A stretch of DNA of 64,000 nucleotides from Algoriphagus resistens (GCF_001442615.1 NZ_LMXN01000001.1:434001-498000), one strand, 5' to 3'. Counted from the stretch's first letter, positions 8,331-17,914 are shown. Translations and numbers: made by a program. The notes: generated from the sequence alone by a model not told the origin.

Positions 8331-9842
8331 TTATTGATGTTCGTCTCTCAACAGGTCATTAACCGTTTTTACCGGGTTGAAAGTAATTAGCGGCACTTCT
8401 ACGAATAAAGTATTCCAGCCTGCCATGGCGCCATTCCACAGTCCGGGCAACTCCAGCGCTTTTAAATCCCGCCCACCTTTGGACTTTTCTGTGATGAATC
8501 CGGTCATCATGTCCCGGTACTTGAGGAGGTCAAAATCATTGCCTTCAAAATCTTTTGTACCACAGACCAGATCTACGGGGTTGAAGTGGGTTGAGCCCTT
8601 GAAGTGCTCTCTAGTAGAAGGATCAGCTACGTCAATCTGGGCAGTTTCGGCAATTTGAAGAGAAAGAGAACCATCAGATTCCTTTACCCAAAAAGGCCCG
8701 CCGCCCGGCTCACCGGTATTTTTCACCATCCCGCAAACCCGTATTGGTCTGTTCAATTTTTCTTTCAGGTATTCACCTTTTACAGAATTTGGCTTTTCAG
8801 AGAAACCCTCCGGTAGCTTTGCTCCCAAGTCTTGCGTAAAGACGTGCTCAGCCAGACTGACTGAAGCTTCATCTACTGTGTCGCTGAGTGTTTTCAAGGC
8901 TTCAAAAACTTTCGCCTGAATTTCCAGCAGCAAACCACCGATAGCCATTTTATAATCTTTGGTTTCAGACTTTAGCCTATCGGGCACGACATTATCGATG
9001 TTTTTGATAAAAATGAGATCTGCGGAGATATCATTCAGGTTTTCCAGCAAAGCCCCGTGTCCGGCCGGTCTAAAGAGCAGGCTGCCATCATCTTCCAAAA
9101 AAGGGGTGTTGTCCATGTTTACAGCGATCGTATCGGTGGACTTTTTCTGTTGGGAATAGCTGATTTCGAAATTGATTCCATATTCTTTCTCCAGCTTAGG
9201 GAGAGCGGAAGCTATTTCTGCCCGGAATTTCGATTCGTGCTCAGGAGAGACAGTGAAATGGATTTTAACTGTGTTTCCTTCGCCTGTAGCATATTGTATC
9301 CCCTCGATCAGATGCTCATACGCCGGGGTCCTCCTGCCATCGGGATAGCTATGAAACCGTAATAAACCTTTGGGCAGGCTCCCGTAACCCAGCCCTTCAT
9401 CTAAAAGCAGTGCCGCTAATATTCCCTTGTAGTCTTTGGTGTCCAGCTTCAAATTGATACTGCTTCCATCTGCTACCAGTACTTCATTGAGATCATCGTA
9501 AAAAGCAAATTTCTCGATGTTGTCCATGAATTTTTGCACAAAGGGAGATTTGGTGATATCCCCGTCGCCGTCAAGAAAGGCAAATAAGTCTTTGAACATC
9601 CTGGATGCAGCTCCACTTGCCGGTACAAACTTTACCACTTGTACCTGAGAAGCTTTTTCCGGGTAGGTTTTAGTGAAGTACGCCAGTTCCTTATCGCTCA
9701 GTACTTTAATACCATTCTCAGGTGTGGCAGGAGCTACAATTTGTAAAAAAGGGAAGCCGTTCTTAAAATGGCCAATTTGTTGATTTACAACTTCAGGGTT
9801 CATCCCCTGTGACAAAATCTTTGATTCTAAGCCTGTATCCAT
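8331..9842 (-). CDS. DUF4301 family protein
   Basis: This 503-residue protein matches the Bacteroidota-specific DUF4301 family: VKFVPASGAASRMFKDL (about residues 69-85) is the signature loop, followed by LPKGLLRFHSYPDGRRTPAYEH and FRPAGHGALLENLND. The glycine-rich SGAASRMF loop and the spaced arginine and histidine residues recall sugar-nucleotidyltransferase folds, but no activity has been assigned that I know of. No signal peptide is seen, so it is probably cytoplasmic. It appears monocistronic; the next leftward gene ends about 200 bp away. Confidence 0.85.
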   Translation of the reverse strand: MDTGLESKILSQGMNPEVVNQQIGHFKNGFPFLQIVAPATPENGIKVLSDKELAYFTKTYPEKASQVQVVKFVPASGAASRMFKDLFAFLDGDGDITKSPFVQKFMDNIEKFAFYDDLNEVLVADGSSINLKLDTKDYKGILAALLLDEGLGYGSLPKGLLRFHSYPDGRRTPAYEHLIEGIQYATGEGNTVKIHFTVSPEHESKFRAEIASALPKLEKEYGINFEISYSQQKKSTDTIAVNMDNTPFLEDDGSLLFRPAGHGALLENLNDISADLIFIKNIDNVVPDRLKSETKDYKMAIGGLLLEIQAKVFEALKTLSDTVDEASVSLAEHVFTQDLGAKLPEGFSEKPNSVKGEYLKEKLNRPIRVCGMVKNTGEPGGGPFWVKESDGSLSLQIAETAQIDVADPSTREHFKGSTHFNPVDLVCGTKDFEGNDFDLLKYRDMMTGFITEKSKGGRDLKALELPGLWNGAMAGWNTLFVEVPLITFNPVKTVNDLLRDEHQ

Positions 9843-10104
9843 GTTTTTTGGGTTGCAATAGTAATATGTTAAGATAGCAGGCTATTTGAGTTTGCTCAAA
9901 TTTGAGTTGTACTTTTTGGGATTTATTTTCAAAATATATCTGCTTAACATCTCGAATGTGTTTTGAATCGATTGCCTGGCCTATCATACCTTTTACCAGC
10001 ACAAAAGAATTCATATGTAACACTTTTTTTAGTTTGAAAGAGGAAGGGGCTGCAATAGCGGAGAAGGCTTTATAATGTCTGAAAGGAACACAGGCCTCGG
10101 GAAA

Positions 10105-10980
10105 TCAGAGTTTTTTTAGTTTAAAGACAAGTTGATCTTTTGGGCGTTTTTGGGAAATCAGAGCGATAGATTTTTCATCCAGCTGCAGTATTCGGGGATA
10201 GCCTCCCGTCACCTGGGCATCTTTGAGCAACACTAACAGCTTTCCACCGGATGTCAATTGTACGGTGCCGGGGAAAACCGGTGCTGTAGCCAATTCAGGG
10301 ATGGAATTTGGAAGTAATTCCATAAGTTGAATAGCCATTCTGTTTTTAAGACTGGAAACCGTAAATTTTCCGGTCTCAATAAGGGATTTGTTTTGCTTGT
10401 CCAGCAATCCCCATTCAGGTCCAGGATACGCTTCTATGACCGGCTCCTCCATCCAGTTGAAATCCAATCTGATTTTGGATGCGGTGTAGACGGATTCTTC
10501 CTCATGTGGGAAATAGGAAATACGGTCGTCTTTTTTTAGGTAAGAGGAAGCGGTGATTCCGGGATACCAGCTTCGGGAATTCATGATCTTTTCAGACTGG
10601 AACCCATTTTTGATCCCCAGATAAAGTATAGCACCCTGATGAATCGCTCCGATTTGCAATTGATCATTTTTACGGATTTCCAGTACGCAGTAGCTGGATG
10701 TGGCTTTGCCGTTTAGCTGGACCGCTGCATTTGCTCCTGCAAGGCAAATTAGTGTAGGTGAATCAAAATGAAGGCTTAACCCAGGTTGACTGATCTCCAG
10801 AGCCGCATCAGTTTCCTTGTTTTGTAACAGATGATTAACCCATAAATAAGAGCGCATGTCCAGCGCACCGGATACCGGAACTCCATAGGCAGTGTAGCCA
10901 AACCTTCCTGTATCCTGGATGCAGGTTCCAATTCCGGTTTTCACTAGTTGTAAATTCCCCATAGCCCTGATTATTTGCAT
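10105..10980 (-). CDS. 5-oxoprolinase subunit PxpC (KipA-like)
   Basis: The 291-residue protein has the family opening LQLVKTGIGTCIQDTGRFGY and the downstream EISQPGL and AYPGPEWG motifs of the biotin-dependent carboxyltransferase-like PxpC/KipA family. With PxpA and PxpB it forms the prokaryotic ATP-dependent 5-oxoprolinase, converting pyroglutamate to glutamate. The start overlaps pxpB by 10 bp; an internal ATG at 10962 would remove the overlap and is a fair alternative. The last gene of a tight three-gene operon. Confidence 0.9.
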   Translation of the reverse strand: MQIIRAMGNLQLVKTGIGTCIQDTGRFGYTAYGVPVSGALDMRSYLWVNHLLQNKETDAALEISQPGLSLHFDSPTLICLAGANAAVQLNGKATSSYCVLEIRKNDQLQIGAIHQGAILYLGIKNGFQSEKIMNSRSWYPGITASSYLKKDDRISYFPHEEESVYTASKIRLDFNWMEEPVIEAYPGPEWGLLDKQNKSLIETGKFTVSSLKNRMAIQLMELLPNSIPELATAPVFPGTVQLTSGGKLLVLLKDAQVTGGYPRILQLDEKSIALISQKRPKDQLVFKLKKL

Positions 10981-11666
10981 AGCGGCGGGTGTGGATGTCT
11001 TTGCAAGCGTGTGAATTGCTGAATAGTAATCGGGGTAAACTCAATCCGCTCTCCTGCAGAAGCAAATACAGGAGGAATATGGCCGGGATCGAAAAGCGGA
11101 ACCGGCGTCTGTCCGATCAAATGCCAGCCTCCGGGGCTAACAGAAGGATAGATCCCCGTTTGAGATGCACCAATAGCCACTGAACCAGCGGGAACAACCC
11201 GGTCCGGAACGCTTTTTCTTGCCGTGTACAGCCGGTTCGGCAACCCATTCAAATACATGAACCCGGGTAAAAAGCCATAGAAATGCAGTCTATACTGACC
11301 TTGGGAATGCAGTGAGATCAACTCATCCTGTTCCATGTTTTTTGATTTTGCCAAAGCCTGCAGATCCCTTCCGGTTTCAGGGGAATAGCAGACTGGGATT
11401 TGCCAGATTTTTGAGGGCAGGGGATTGAGTGACCCCTGAGTACTGTTTGATCTCAACCATTGCTTGATTATCCGGGCCTCTAAGGGGGTTGAGAGCACCA
11501 GGGCAAGGGTTTTGAATCCCATTCGTAATTCTGCTAACTCAGTTGTAAATTCTTTTTGGAGCCTGTCTTTGAAAGTCAATTGATGCTGGAGAAGCTCATC
11601 TGATACCTCCGAGATCCATTCGAACTCGAAGAGCAGGGGGGAGATTTGTGTAAGCTTGGGAGTCAT
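10971..11666 (-). CDS. 5-oxoprolinase subunit PxpB (KipI-like)
   Basis: The 231-residue protein carries the allophanate-hydrolase subunit 1 pattern: IPVCYSPETGRDLQAL, then FYGFLPGFMYLNGLP, then VPAGSVAIGASQTGIYP and SPGGWHLIGQTP. These are the most conserved blocks of PxpB/KipI. It overlaps pxpA by 4 bp upstream and pxpC by 10 bp downstream, so translation is probably coupled. It is the ATP-linked partner of PxpC in 5-oxoproline cleavage; a KipI-like role in kinase inhibition is known only in Bacillus. Confidence 0.9.
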   Translation of the reverse strand: MTPKLTQISPLLFEFEWISEVSDELLQHQLTFKDRLQKEFTTELAELRMGFKTLALVLSTPLEARIIKQWLRSNSTQGSLNPLPSKIWQIPVCYSPETGRDLQALAKSKNMEQDELISLHSQGQYRLHFYGFLPGFMYLNGLPNRLYTARKSVPDRVVPAGSVAIGASQTGIYPSVSPGGWHLIGQTPVPLFDPGHIPPVFASAGERIEFTPITIQQFTRLQRHPHPPLCK

Positions 11667-12382
11667 GACCAGAATTTTTCCCGGATGCTGGGCAAAAAGT
11701 CACTGATACCGGGATTGTCACCATGAAAGCAAATTGTATCGGCTTTAAGGTGAAGTTTTTTCCCCGACTCTGAGATTAAGAAACCCTTCTCCAGTAAAGA
11801 CTCGAGTTGGGGCGATATTTCAGCTTCAGAGATCATGTGGGAGCCAAAAACCGATCTGGGAACGAGCTGGAAATTTTCCTGATATCTCCGGTCTCCAAAG
11901 ACTTCGGTTTTGAGCTTCAACCCTTTCTGGATGGCAAATTTTTGAAGTTGGGAATGTGGGGATGTGAACAATGTTGTGTTGTGAAAGTAACTTGCGATAA
12001 AATCGCTGAGGCTGTCTGCCAGTTCAGGATTTGCTGCGGCGTCATTATAAAGGGCTCCATGGAATTTGATGTGATCCATAGGTAACCCTGATTTTTCTGC
12101 CAGTTGCTCAAATTTCAGGATTTGGATCAAAATGGACTTCTGGAGATCCTTTTCAGGAATTTTCATTGATTTTCTCCCAAAATTTTTTAGATCAGGATAG
12201 GAGGGGTGTGCCCCGACTTTTGTCTTGTATTCCAAAGCCAGTGTTAAACTCTCATTTATTGTATTTTCATCTCCGTAATGTCCACCGCAGGCAATACTGG
12301 CTGCATCGATGAGAGGAAAGATGATTTTTTCATGTGGCATGCCTTCACCTAAATCACAATTTATGTCTGGCAGTTTTTTCAT
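11663..12382 (-). CDS. 5-oxoprolinase subunit PxpA (LamB/YcsF family)
   Basis: I chose the ATG at 12382 (MKKLPDINCDLGEG) because the family begins with exactly this (D-x-N-x-D-x-G-E) motif; the longer reading frame from 12418 adds twelve unconserved residues. The 239-residue TIM-barrel-like protein has ASIACGGHYGDENT and KVGAHPSYPD, both family hallmarks. It opens the reaction in ATP-dependent 5-oxoproline hydrolysis. First gene of the pxpA-pxpB-pxpC operon, with a 4-bp overlap into pxpB. Confidence 0.9.
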   Translation of the reverse strand: MKKLPDINCDLGEGMPHEKIIFPLIDAASIACGGHYGDENTINESLTLALEYKTKVGAHPSYPDLKNFGRKSMKIPEKDLQKSILIQILKFEQLAEKSGLPMDHIKFHGALYNDAAANPELADSLSDFIASYFHNTTLFTSPHSQLQKFAIQKGLKLKTEVFGDRRYQENFQLVPRSVFGSHMISEAEISPQLESLLEKGFLISESGKKLHLKADTICFHGDNPGISDFLPSIREKFWS

Positions 12383-12445
12383 TATAAGGGGAAAAAGCGG
12401 ATAAATCCTAAAATACAAAATGTCATCTAAGGCTTCGAATATTTC

Positions 12446-12955
12446 CTATAACTTATTATAATATTTGATCACCTCATTGAGTTGTTTATAATCCAGTTTT
12501 CCTTTTGCTGCTTTGAGGTGGTGGATGATGGCTAGGGCTTTTTTCATCCTGCTATCCGGATTCTTTACTTTGGTTACTGTATAGACCATCATTCTTTGTT
12601 TTCCCGGAGTCAATTCATTAAAAAACCGGGCTCCTTCTTCGTCTTGATCCATAAGGACCTGCAATTCTTCTGGCATTTCATGGCCATATTGGCTAGGATC
12701 TTTTTCCATCCCAATTGTGAAAAGCTGCTTTTGATCCATCCGAAACTTCTTTCTCAATTCCTGATTGATCAACACGTACCAATAATCTTTGGCCTTCATC
12801 AAGGCCATATGAAATGGTCCTTCACCAGCTATCCAGATCAAAACTCTTCGATGATTGCCATCAATCATCTGGGTGGCCATTTCCTCGGGAACTGGAAAGT
12901 GATATTGCCAGTGATTAAATTCGAAGGCAGCTAATTTCCCTTGAAATTCCAGCAT
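12446..12955 (-). CDS. YdeI/OmpD-associated, DUF1905 domain protein
   Basis: The 169-residue protein has an N-terminal DUF1905 region (beta-rich, about residues 1-90, ending in LINQELRKKFRMDQ) and a C-terminal bacteriocin-protection/YdeI-type helical region (FFNELTPGKQRMMVYTVTKVKNPDSRMKK split over about residues 112-145). YdeI-like proteins are small cytoplasmic proteins associated with stress or bacteriocin resistance in enterobacteria; the mechanism is unclear. It sits just upstream of pxpA on the same strand, 63 bp before that gene's start. Confidence 0.8.
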   Translation of the reverse strand: MLEFQGKLAAFEFNHWQYHFPVPEEMATQMIDGNHRRVLIWIAGEGPFHMALMKAKDYWYVLINQELRKKFRMDQKQLFTIGMEKDPSQYGHEMPEELQVLMDQDEEGARFFNELTPGKQRMMVYTVTKVKNPDSRMKKALAIIHHLKAAKGKLDYKQLNEVIKYYNKL

Positions 12956-13074
12956 TTTAAAGATTTGATTGAAGAGGTATAGTTAAAGCTATGAAACGTA
13001 GGATTGAATTCAAAAAAACACAAGCATTCAGTTTTACCATTTGAAGGGCCTGATAATGCAGTTACCTGGGATTG

Positions 13075-14520
13075 CTAGCTCTGTAAATTGAAAGAAATCA
13101 GGAATGAGGTTCCTTTACCTACCTCGCTTTTTACCCGGATAGCACCTCCGTGGCTTAAAATAATGTTCTGGGTATTGGTAAGTCCAAGCCCCGATCCTGT
13201 AGCTTTACTGGTAAAGAATGGCTCAAACAGACGTTCCAGATTCTCTTTGGGTATCCCTTCGCCATTATCTCTGATTTCGATTCTGCATAGATTTCCTTTG
13301 ATAGAAGTTTTTAACAAGAGCCTTCCCGTTTTCTCCGGCATTGCCTCTATTGCATTTACGATCAGGTTAATAAGCGCTATTTTTACCTTTTCACCATCCA
13401 CCTGAATATCGCAGATGTCCTTTTGATATTGTTTTTGGATGGTTATTTCTTTAAGATCTATTCTATCGTTTACCTGCTCCAGCGCTTCATCGAGCAAGGC
13501 ATTAATGGAATGTATTTTGGGATCCAGTTCTGTGAACCTGGTGCTGTCTAACAGCTGAGTAACAAGATGATTGATTCTGTCGCAATTTCTGCGGATTACA
13601 TCTATCAGATCTCCGCTTTCTGAAAGAACTGATTCAGGGAGTTCCATATGTAACTGATCTGCAGATAGCAGAATTGTAGTTAATGGATTTTTTACTTCAT
13701 GTGCCAAAAGCCTGGCTATCCTACCTGTAGAGGAGAATTTTTTGAGATTGAGCTCTTCCTCTTCCTTGGCTTTGATCGCACTGAGATCTTTTATCAAGAC
13801 CTGAAAAATTCCCACCTCCTGTTTTACTATACTCAATAAGCTATTGATCTTATGTTCCTGGTCTACTGTCATCAGGGATTCCATATCATAGATGTCCAGA
13901 TTTTTGAGGAAAAAATCTTCAAGTTCTTGCTGAGAGGAATCTTCTGACAATAGATCTTTAAAGTAGAAATTTTTTGATGAGGCCGGATCGTAGGCCTCCG
14001 GGCCAAACTTCTTAAGAAACGCGGGATTCACTTCCAATATCTTGCCCTCATCGTCCATTAAAAGGAAGGGATCACTTGCCAGCTCAAAAATTGACCGGAA
14101 TTTTACAGCAGCATGGGCCAGTGATTCCATCAACTGGGCATCGCGGATAGCATACCTGAGAGTTCTGTCAAGTGTATGCGCGTCGAATTCGCCTTTAATT
14201 AAGTAATCAGATGCTCCAAGGGTAAGTGCTTCCCGGTCTATATGACCGGTACTCATGCCTGTAAGCATGATTACCGGAGCATGTTTTCTACGTGTTTTTA
14301 TCTCCCGGATCAGTTCTAACCCCGTATCTTTTCCGAGTCTGTAATCAACCAGGAACACATCGAATTTTTTTTCCAGCTTCGGGATGGCTTCTTCGAGGCT
14401 GGCTGCACTCTCTAATTCATAGCTGGTATCAGAAATCCCTTTTAGTAACGTAGAGACTAAGAAAAGATCATCTGGATCATCATCTACATATAATATTTTT
14501 ATTGTCTCTGAAGGTGTCAT
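13075..14520 (-). CDS. Hybrid sensor: receiver-PAS-histidine kinase
   Basis: The 481-residue protein begins with a receiver domain (about residues 6-125; phospho-acceptor D59 in VFLVDYRLG, acidic pocket DDD at 13-15), then a PAS domain (about 138-250, FELASDPFLLMDDEGK), then a HisKA helix with H274 in LLAHEVKNPLTT and an HATPase domain ending in the G-boxes GSGLGLTN and GKGTSFLISF. No membrane segment is present, so it is cytoplasmic. The receiver-first order suggests its kinase is gated by phosphorylation from another kinase, plausibly the CHASE3 kinase at 15072-16511. The single receiver gene lies 8 bp upstream on the same strand. Confidence 0.88.
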   Translation of the reverse strand: MTPSETIKILYVDDDPDDLFLVSTLLKGISDTSYELESAASLEEAIPKLEKKFDVFLVDYRLGKDTGLELIREIKTRRKHAPVIMLTGMSTGHIDREALTLGASDYLIKGEFDAHTLDRTLRYAIRDAQLMESLAHAAVKFRSIFELASDPFLLMDDEGKILEVNPAFLKKFGPEAYDPASSKNFYFKDLLSEDSSQQELEDFFLKNLDIYDMESLMTVDQEHKINSLLSIVKQEVGIFQVLIKDLSAIKAKEEEELNLKKFSSTGRIARLLAHEVKNPLTTILLSADQLHMELPESVLSESGDLIDVIRRNCDRINHLVTQLLDSTRFTELDPKIHSINALLDEALEQVNDRIDLKEITIQKQYQKDICDIQVDGEKVKIALINLIVNAIEAMPEKTGRLLLKTSIKGNLCRIEIRDNGEGIPKENLERLFEPFFTSKATGSGLGLTNTQNIILSHGGAIRVKSEVGKGTSFLISFNLQS

Positions 14521-14528
14521 ATTTTTCT

Positions 14529-14996
14529 CTATGCTGGCAGCAGAACTATTTTTGACCAGTAATTCTCGATTTCTTCTGTGACTTTGACTAATTCCTCAAA
14601 GGATCCCGGCTTTGTTATATAACTGCTGGAGCCCATTTTGTAGGTAACCTTAATATCATCAGCACTGTTTGAAGTTGTAAAGATGATTACCGGAATAGAC
14701 TTGAGGTCTTCACAGCCTTTTATTTCTGCCAAGGCTTCTCTACCATCTTTACGGGGCATATTGAGGTCAAGGAGAATAATGTCCGGTTTAGGGTATTTTT
14801 CCGGATCATCATAGGGAGCGGCATGCTTCAGATATTTCAGAAGTGCCTCACCATCTTCCACGCAGGCAATTTTCTCCTTGGGCAATGTTCTCTCAAAGGC
14901 TTTTAGTATCAGTAATTTGTCATCCTCATCGTCTTCGGCGACTAGGATTTGGATAGGTTTCTCGAAGGACATGAGCATAAGGTCTTTGACGAACAC
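14529..14996 (-). CDS. Single-domain response regulator (Rcp1-like)
   Basis: A receiver domain fills nearly the whole 155 residues: acidic cluster EDDEDD at 21-26, phospho-acceptor D77 in IILLDLNMPRKDG, then FTTSN and ITKPGS for the conserved threonine and lysine. The extended alpha-helical PYDDPEKYPKPD insertion is typical of Rcp1-type regulators that partner phytochrome-like kinases. There is no output domain. Methionines at residues 7 and 9 are alternative starts. It lies between two kinases on the same strand and is likely a phospho-shuttle between them. Confidence 0.88.
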   Translation of the reverse strand: MFVKDLMLMSFEKPIQILVAEDDEDDKLLILKAFERTLPKEKIACVEDGEALLKYLKHAAPYDDPEKYPKPDIILLDLNMPRKDGREALAEIKGCEDLKSIPVIIFTTSNSADDIKVTYKMGSSSYITKPGSFEELVKVTEEIENYWSKIVLLPA

Positions 14997-15071
14997 AGGT
15001 TGATTTTGGACAAAAGGTAAGCACGATTTCGCTAATTACATACTTCCCCAAATTTTTGGAATAAAGGACAA

Positions 15072-16511
15072 TTATCCTTCAATAAATGGCAAAAGTATGT
15101 TAAAAGTAGCTCCTTTTCCGGGATTACTATCAGCAAATATAACCCCGCCGTTTTTTTCAATAATTTTCCGGGTGATAGAAAGGCCTATACCTGTGCCTTC
15201 ATATTCTTTCTTTCCATGTAACCTCTGGAAGATGGAAAAGATTCGGTCAGCATACTCTTTTTCAAACCCTATTCCATTGTCTACCAATTTGATCAAATGG
15301 TAGTTTACTTTTTTATCGAGCGTCGGAAACTCACTGATTAACGCTTGGTCTGCTTTCTGTGAAGTGATGGATATATCGGGATTTATGTCCGATTTGGCGA
15401 ACTTGAGCGAATTTGAAATCAGATTTTGGAATACCTGACGATATTCCGTATCCGTACCTTTTACCTTAGGTAATTTACCTGTGGTGATTTTAGCCGATTT
15501 GTCTTTTATGACGAGTTCGAAGTCTTCAAGTAATTCGGAAATTACTTTGGAAAGCTTCACTGGTTTTACCTGTTCTATACTTACTCTTCCTGCCCTGCTG
15601 TATTCCAAAAGATCTGTGATCAATCTTCTCATCCGAACTGCCGCCGCGGTGATCCTTTCCAGGTAAAGGTTTCCATCGCCTTGCAATTTGTCTGCGTACT
15701 GCTCATTCAGCAAATCTGAAAATGCTGTTATTTTGCGCAAAGGCTCCTGCAAATCATGTGAGGCTACATATGCGAATTGTTCCAGTTCCTTATTGGAGTC
15801 ATCGAGGAGTTTGATCTGATCTCTAAGTTTTTCCTGAAACAGCGTAATCTCCCTATTCGCTGTAATCTGCGCTTTGTTGTATTGATAGATAGAGAAAAAG
15901 GTAACTAAACCTATTGTAATAGAAAAAAGGGAAATGAGAGCGACAATTAAAGGCAAGGCGTTGATATTATTGATCAACACCTGGTTTCTTTCCCGGAACA
16001 GGTCGTTTTCCACCTCGTTGATCCGTAATACGATATCTTTGATCATTTTATAACCTATTAACGCATCGTTGACCTTGGATGGGTTTAAGAAGCCGTTCAA
16101 GTTTCCGTTTTTATCGATATGCTCGATGGCGGCCTCAAAAGTCCTGACTCTTGAATTGATGAGTCCTCTAAGTTCTTCAATGTTGTTTTGCTGGGACTGA
16201 TGGTCCATAGTCAATCCCTGAAGCTGGTTCAACAGCAACTCAGCGTCAACCTTAGATTGTTTATAGAGAGACAGGAAATCCTCGTTTCCCGTCAATACAT
16301 ACCCTCTGATATTGGTTTCTCTTTCGAGAATATTTGCGTACAGTTGATCTGTGCGCTGTAGAACCTCTGAAGTGTGCATTACCGCATGGGTATAGAATTC
16401 TATCCGGTCAGCGGTCCAATAAGAAATCCCACTTCCGATAATAATTAGAATAAGTGTCACAATTGAGTAAATTTTGACCTGACGGATAGATGGATTTTGG
16501 TTGTTTTTCAT
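15072..16511 (-). CDS. CHASE3-domain sensor histidine kinase
   Basis: The 479-residue protein has a membrane segment at about 13-31, a periplasmic helical CHASE3 domain (about 32-185, with ERETNIRGYVLTGNEDFL), a second membrane segment at about 186-210, a coiled linker, and a kinase core with H252 in YVASHDLQEPLRKI, followed by N, G1 and G2 boxes (LVDNGIGFE, GTGIGLSI). This DLQEPLR H-box belongs to the phytochrome-like kinase class that partners Rcp1-type regulators, which fits the next gene 75 bp downstream. The signal sensed is unknown; CHASE3 kinases are generally extracytoplasmic sensors. Confidence 0.9.
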   Translation of the reverse strand: MKNNQNPSIRQVKIYSIVTLILIIIGSGISYWTADRIEFYTHAVMHTSEVLQRTDQLYANILERETNIRGYVLTGNEDFLSLYKQSKVDAELLLNQLQGLTMDHQSQQNNIEELRGLINSRVRTFEAAIEHIDKNGNLNGFLNPSKVNDALIGYKMIKDIVLRINEVENDLFRERNQVLINNINALPLIVALISLFSITIGLVTFFSIYQYNKAQITANREITLFQEKLRDQIKLLDDSNKELEQFAYVASHDLQEPLRKITAFSDLLNEQYADKLQGDGNLYLERITAAAVRMRRLITDLLEYSRAGRVSIEQVKPVKLSKVISELLEDFELVIKDKSAKITTGKLPKVKGTDTEYRQVFQNLISNSLKFAKSDINPDISITSQKADQALISEFPTLDKKVNYHLIKLVDNGIGFEKEYADRIFSIFQRLHGKKEYEGTGIGLSITRKIIEKNGGVIFADSNPGKGATFNILLPFIEG

Positions 16512-16699
16512 TGGAATAGTTCTCTGAATGGGGAATTAATTACTCAATAAGCCTGAGTTAGCTTCAAATGATACGGTGTCAATTCATGGTTTAATGTCTA
16601 AATGACCCATTCAACTTAGTTTTATAGGGTCTTGCAAATTTCAGGCATACCAGTTGAACTGTCATGGATAAATAAATCGATAACCTAAACACCAAAACT

Positions 16700-16852
16700 A
16701 TGAGTTCTTTATTGTATTTCATCGCAGTAATTCTTCTGATCGGCTGGCTAGTCGGAGTATTTGCCTATAGCGCAGGGGGATTGATCCATGTATTGTTGGT
16801 ATTGGCAATTATTGCCGTGTTATTCAGGTTGATTTCAGGCCGGCCCGTATAA
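16700..16852 (+). CDS. Small membrane protein, lmo0937/DUF5670-like
   Basis: This 50-codon frame encodes MSSLLYFIAVILLIGWLVGV and continues through a second hydrophobic segment to the C-terminal SGRPV. The two membrane helices around a FAYSAGGLIH turn match the lmo0937 family of tiny membrane proteins frequently found beside CsbD genes. It lies 67 bp upstream of the csbD-like gene on the same strand and is probably part of the same stress-induced unit. Function is unknown. Confidence 0.85.
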   Translation: MSSLLYFIAVILLIGWLVGVFAYSAGGLIHVLLVLAIIAVLFRLISGRPV

Positions 16853-16919
16853 CTTTTGCTAAGCATAATCTGTTAATATATCTAAGCAACGGAATTTGAA
16901 AATCTAAACCAACCAACCC

Positions 16920-17105
16920 ATGAATTCTACAGAAATTAAAGGAAATTGGAATATCCTAAAAGGTAAACTAAAACAACAATATGGAGATCTTACTGATGAT
17001 GATCTGGCATTCGCTGAAGGTAAGGAAGATGAACTATGGGGACGACTACAAAAAAAGATAGGTAAAACCAAAGAAGAAATTATTGACCAAATCAAAGCAA
17101 TCTGA
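16920..17105 (+). CDS. CsbD family stress protein
   Basis: The 61-residue protein is a full-length CsbD-like protein: [20 protein letters not shown], then [18 protein letters not shown] and KTKEEI. CsbD proteins are small, highly charged and induced by general stress in many bacteria; the molecular role is not settled. It is flanked by a two-helix membrane protein and a YtxH protein in a compact cluster on the same strand. Confidence 0.92.
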   Translation: MNSTEIKGNWNILKGKLKQQYGDLTDDDLAFAEGKEDELWGRLQKKIGKTKEEIIDQIKAI

Positions 17106-17148
17106 AAGTCCTAATCAATTATAACTATAACCATTAAAATAAAGCACA

Positions 17149-17400
17149 ATGAACAAATCAACAATAAATAAAACACTTTGGCTAAGCGGACTGATTACCG
17201 GTGCATTTGTAGGAGCCTATCTTTATAAAAACAAGGATGATTTTGGTCCTCAAAAGGAAAAGTTGAATAGCCTACTTGGTGATTTTCAATCCATCATCGG
17301 CGATTTGAAGACCAGACTATTGGAAGCGAAGTCAGAAGGACTGGAGGCTACTAAATCTGCTTTGCAGTCTGCGAAAGATAAAGTAGAAAAAGTGAAGTGA
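17149..17400 (+). CDS. YtxH domain-containing protein
   Basis: The 83-residue protein has a glycine-rich membrane helix near the N terminus (LWLSGLITGAFVGAYLY, residues about 10-26) followed by a charged amphipathic helix rich in K, E and A (KTRLLEAKSEGLEATKSA). This is the YtxH layout, a general-stress family. It follows csbD by 43 bp and ends just before a hairpin terminator. Confidence 0.85.
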   Translation: MNKSTINKTLWLSGLITGAFVGAYLYKNKDDFGPQKEKLNSLLGDFQSIIGDLKTRLLEAKSEGLEATKSALQSAKDKVEKVK

Positions 17401-17417
17401 AATAGGTTTAGAATTTT

Positions 17418-17451
17418 GAAAAGGTGTAGCCAATAGCTTCACCTTTTCTTT
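17418..17451 (+). terminator. Rho-independent terminator after the small stress genes
   Basis: Arms GAAAAGGTG (17418-17426) and CACCTTTTC (17440-17448) pair around a 13-base loop, followed by TTT. It begins 18 bp after the ytxH-like stop. Confidence 0.7.
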
Positions 17452-17529
17452 AAGTTCGCCTATTTTATCAGAAATACTCTAGTAATAGTATGAATGTGCC
17501 CCAGCGTATAGAGAACAGAGCATGATGTA

Positions 17530-17910
17530 ATGAAGAATAAACTAATTCTAGTAATAGATGATGAACCGGAAATCAGAACCCTTTTGATCAGGTTTTTGGT
17601 TAGAAAAGGTTTTTCGGTATTAGCTGCAGGTACGCTTAAAGAAGGAAGACAATTGTTTGATCAATCGAAACCTGAATTGGTTTTTTTGGATGTAAACCTC
17701 CCCGATGGAAATGGGTTAGACGAACTTAAGCATATAAATTCAGGGATGACCCAACACAAAGTAATAATGATGAGTGCCTTTGATCATAATGAAGTAAAAA
17801 CGGAAGCAATCGAGTATGGTGCATTGGACTTCCTTAGTAAACCATTTAATATAGCTCGGCTGGAGCAAGTTGTTCAGAGTCAATTATTTAATACCTATAA
17901 TTCCAAGTAA
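17530..17910 (+). CDS. Single-domain response regulator
   Basis: The 126-residue protein is a lone receiver domain: acidic DDE at 10-12, phospho-acceptor D54 in LVFLDVNLPDGNG, then MMSAF and SKPF for the conserved serine and lysine. It ends without an output domain. The sigma-54 activator gene starts 4 bp after its stop, so the two are cotranscribed and perhaps share a kinase; the two sensor kinases at 13-16.5 kb are candidates. Confidence 0.88.
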   Translation: MKNKLILVIDDEPEIRTLLIRFLVRKGFSVLAAGTLKEGRQLFDQSKPELVFLDVNLPDGNGLDELKHINSGMTQHKVIMMSAFDHNEVKTEAIEYGALDFLSKPFNIARLEQVVQSQLFNTYNSK

Positions 17911-17914
17911 AATC

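Noticed and set aside
9793-10023. 76-residue leftward frame overlapping the start of the DUF4301 gene
   Set aside because: It reads into the DUF4301 gene in another frame, has no family motifs, and the upstream part is AT-rich intergenic sequence.
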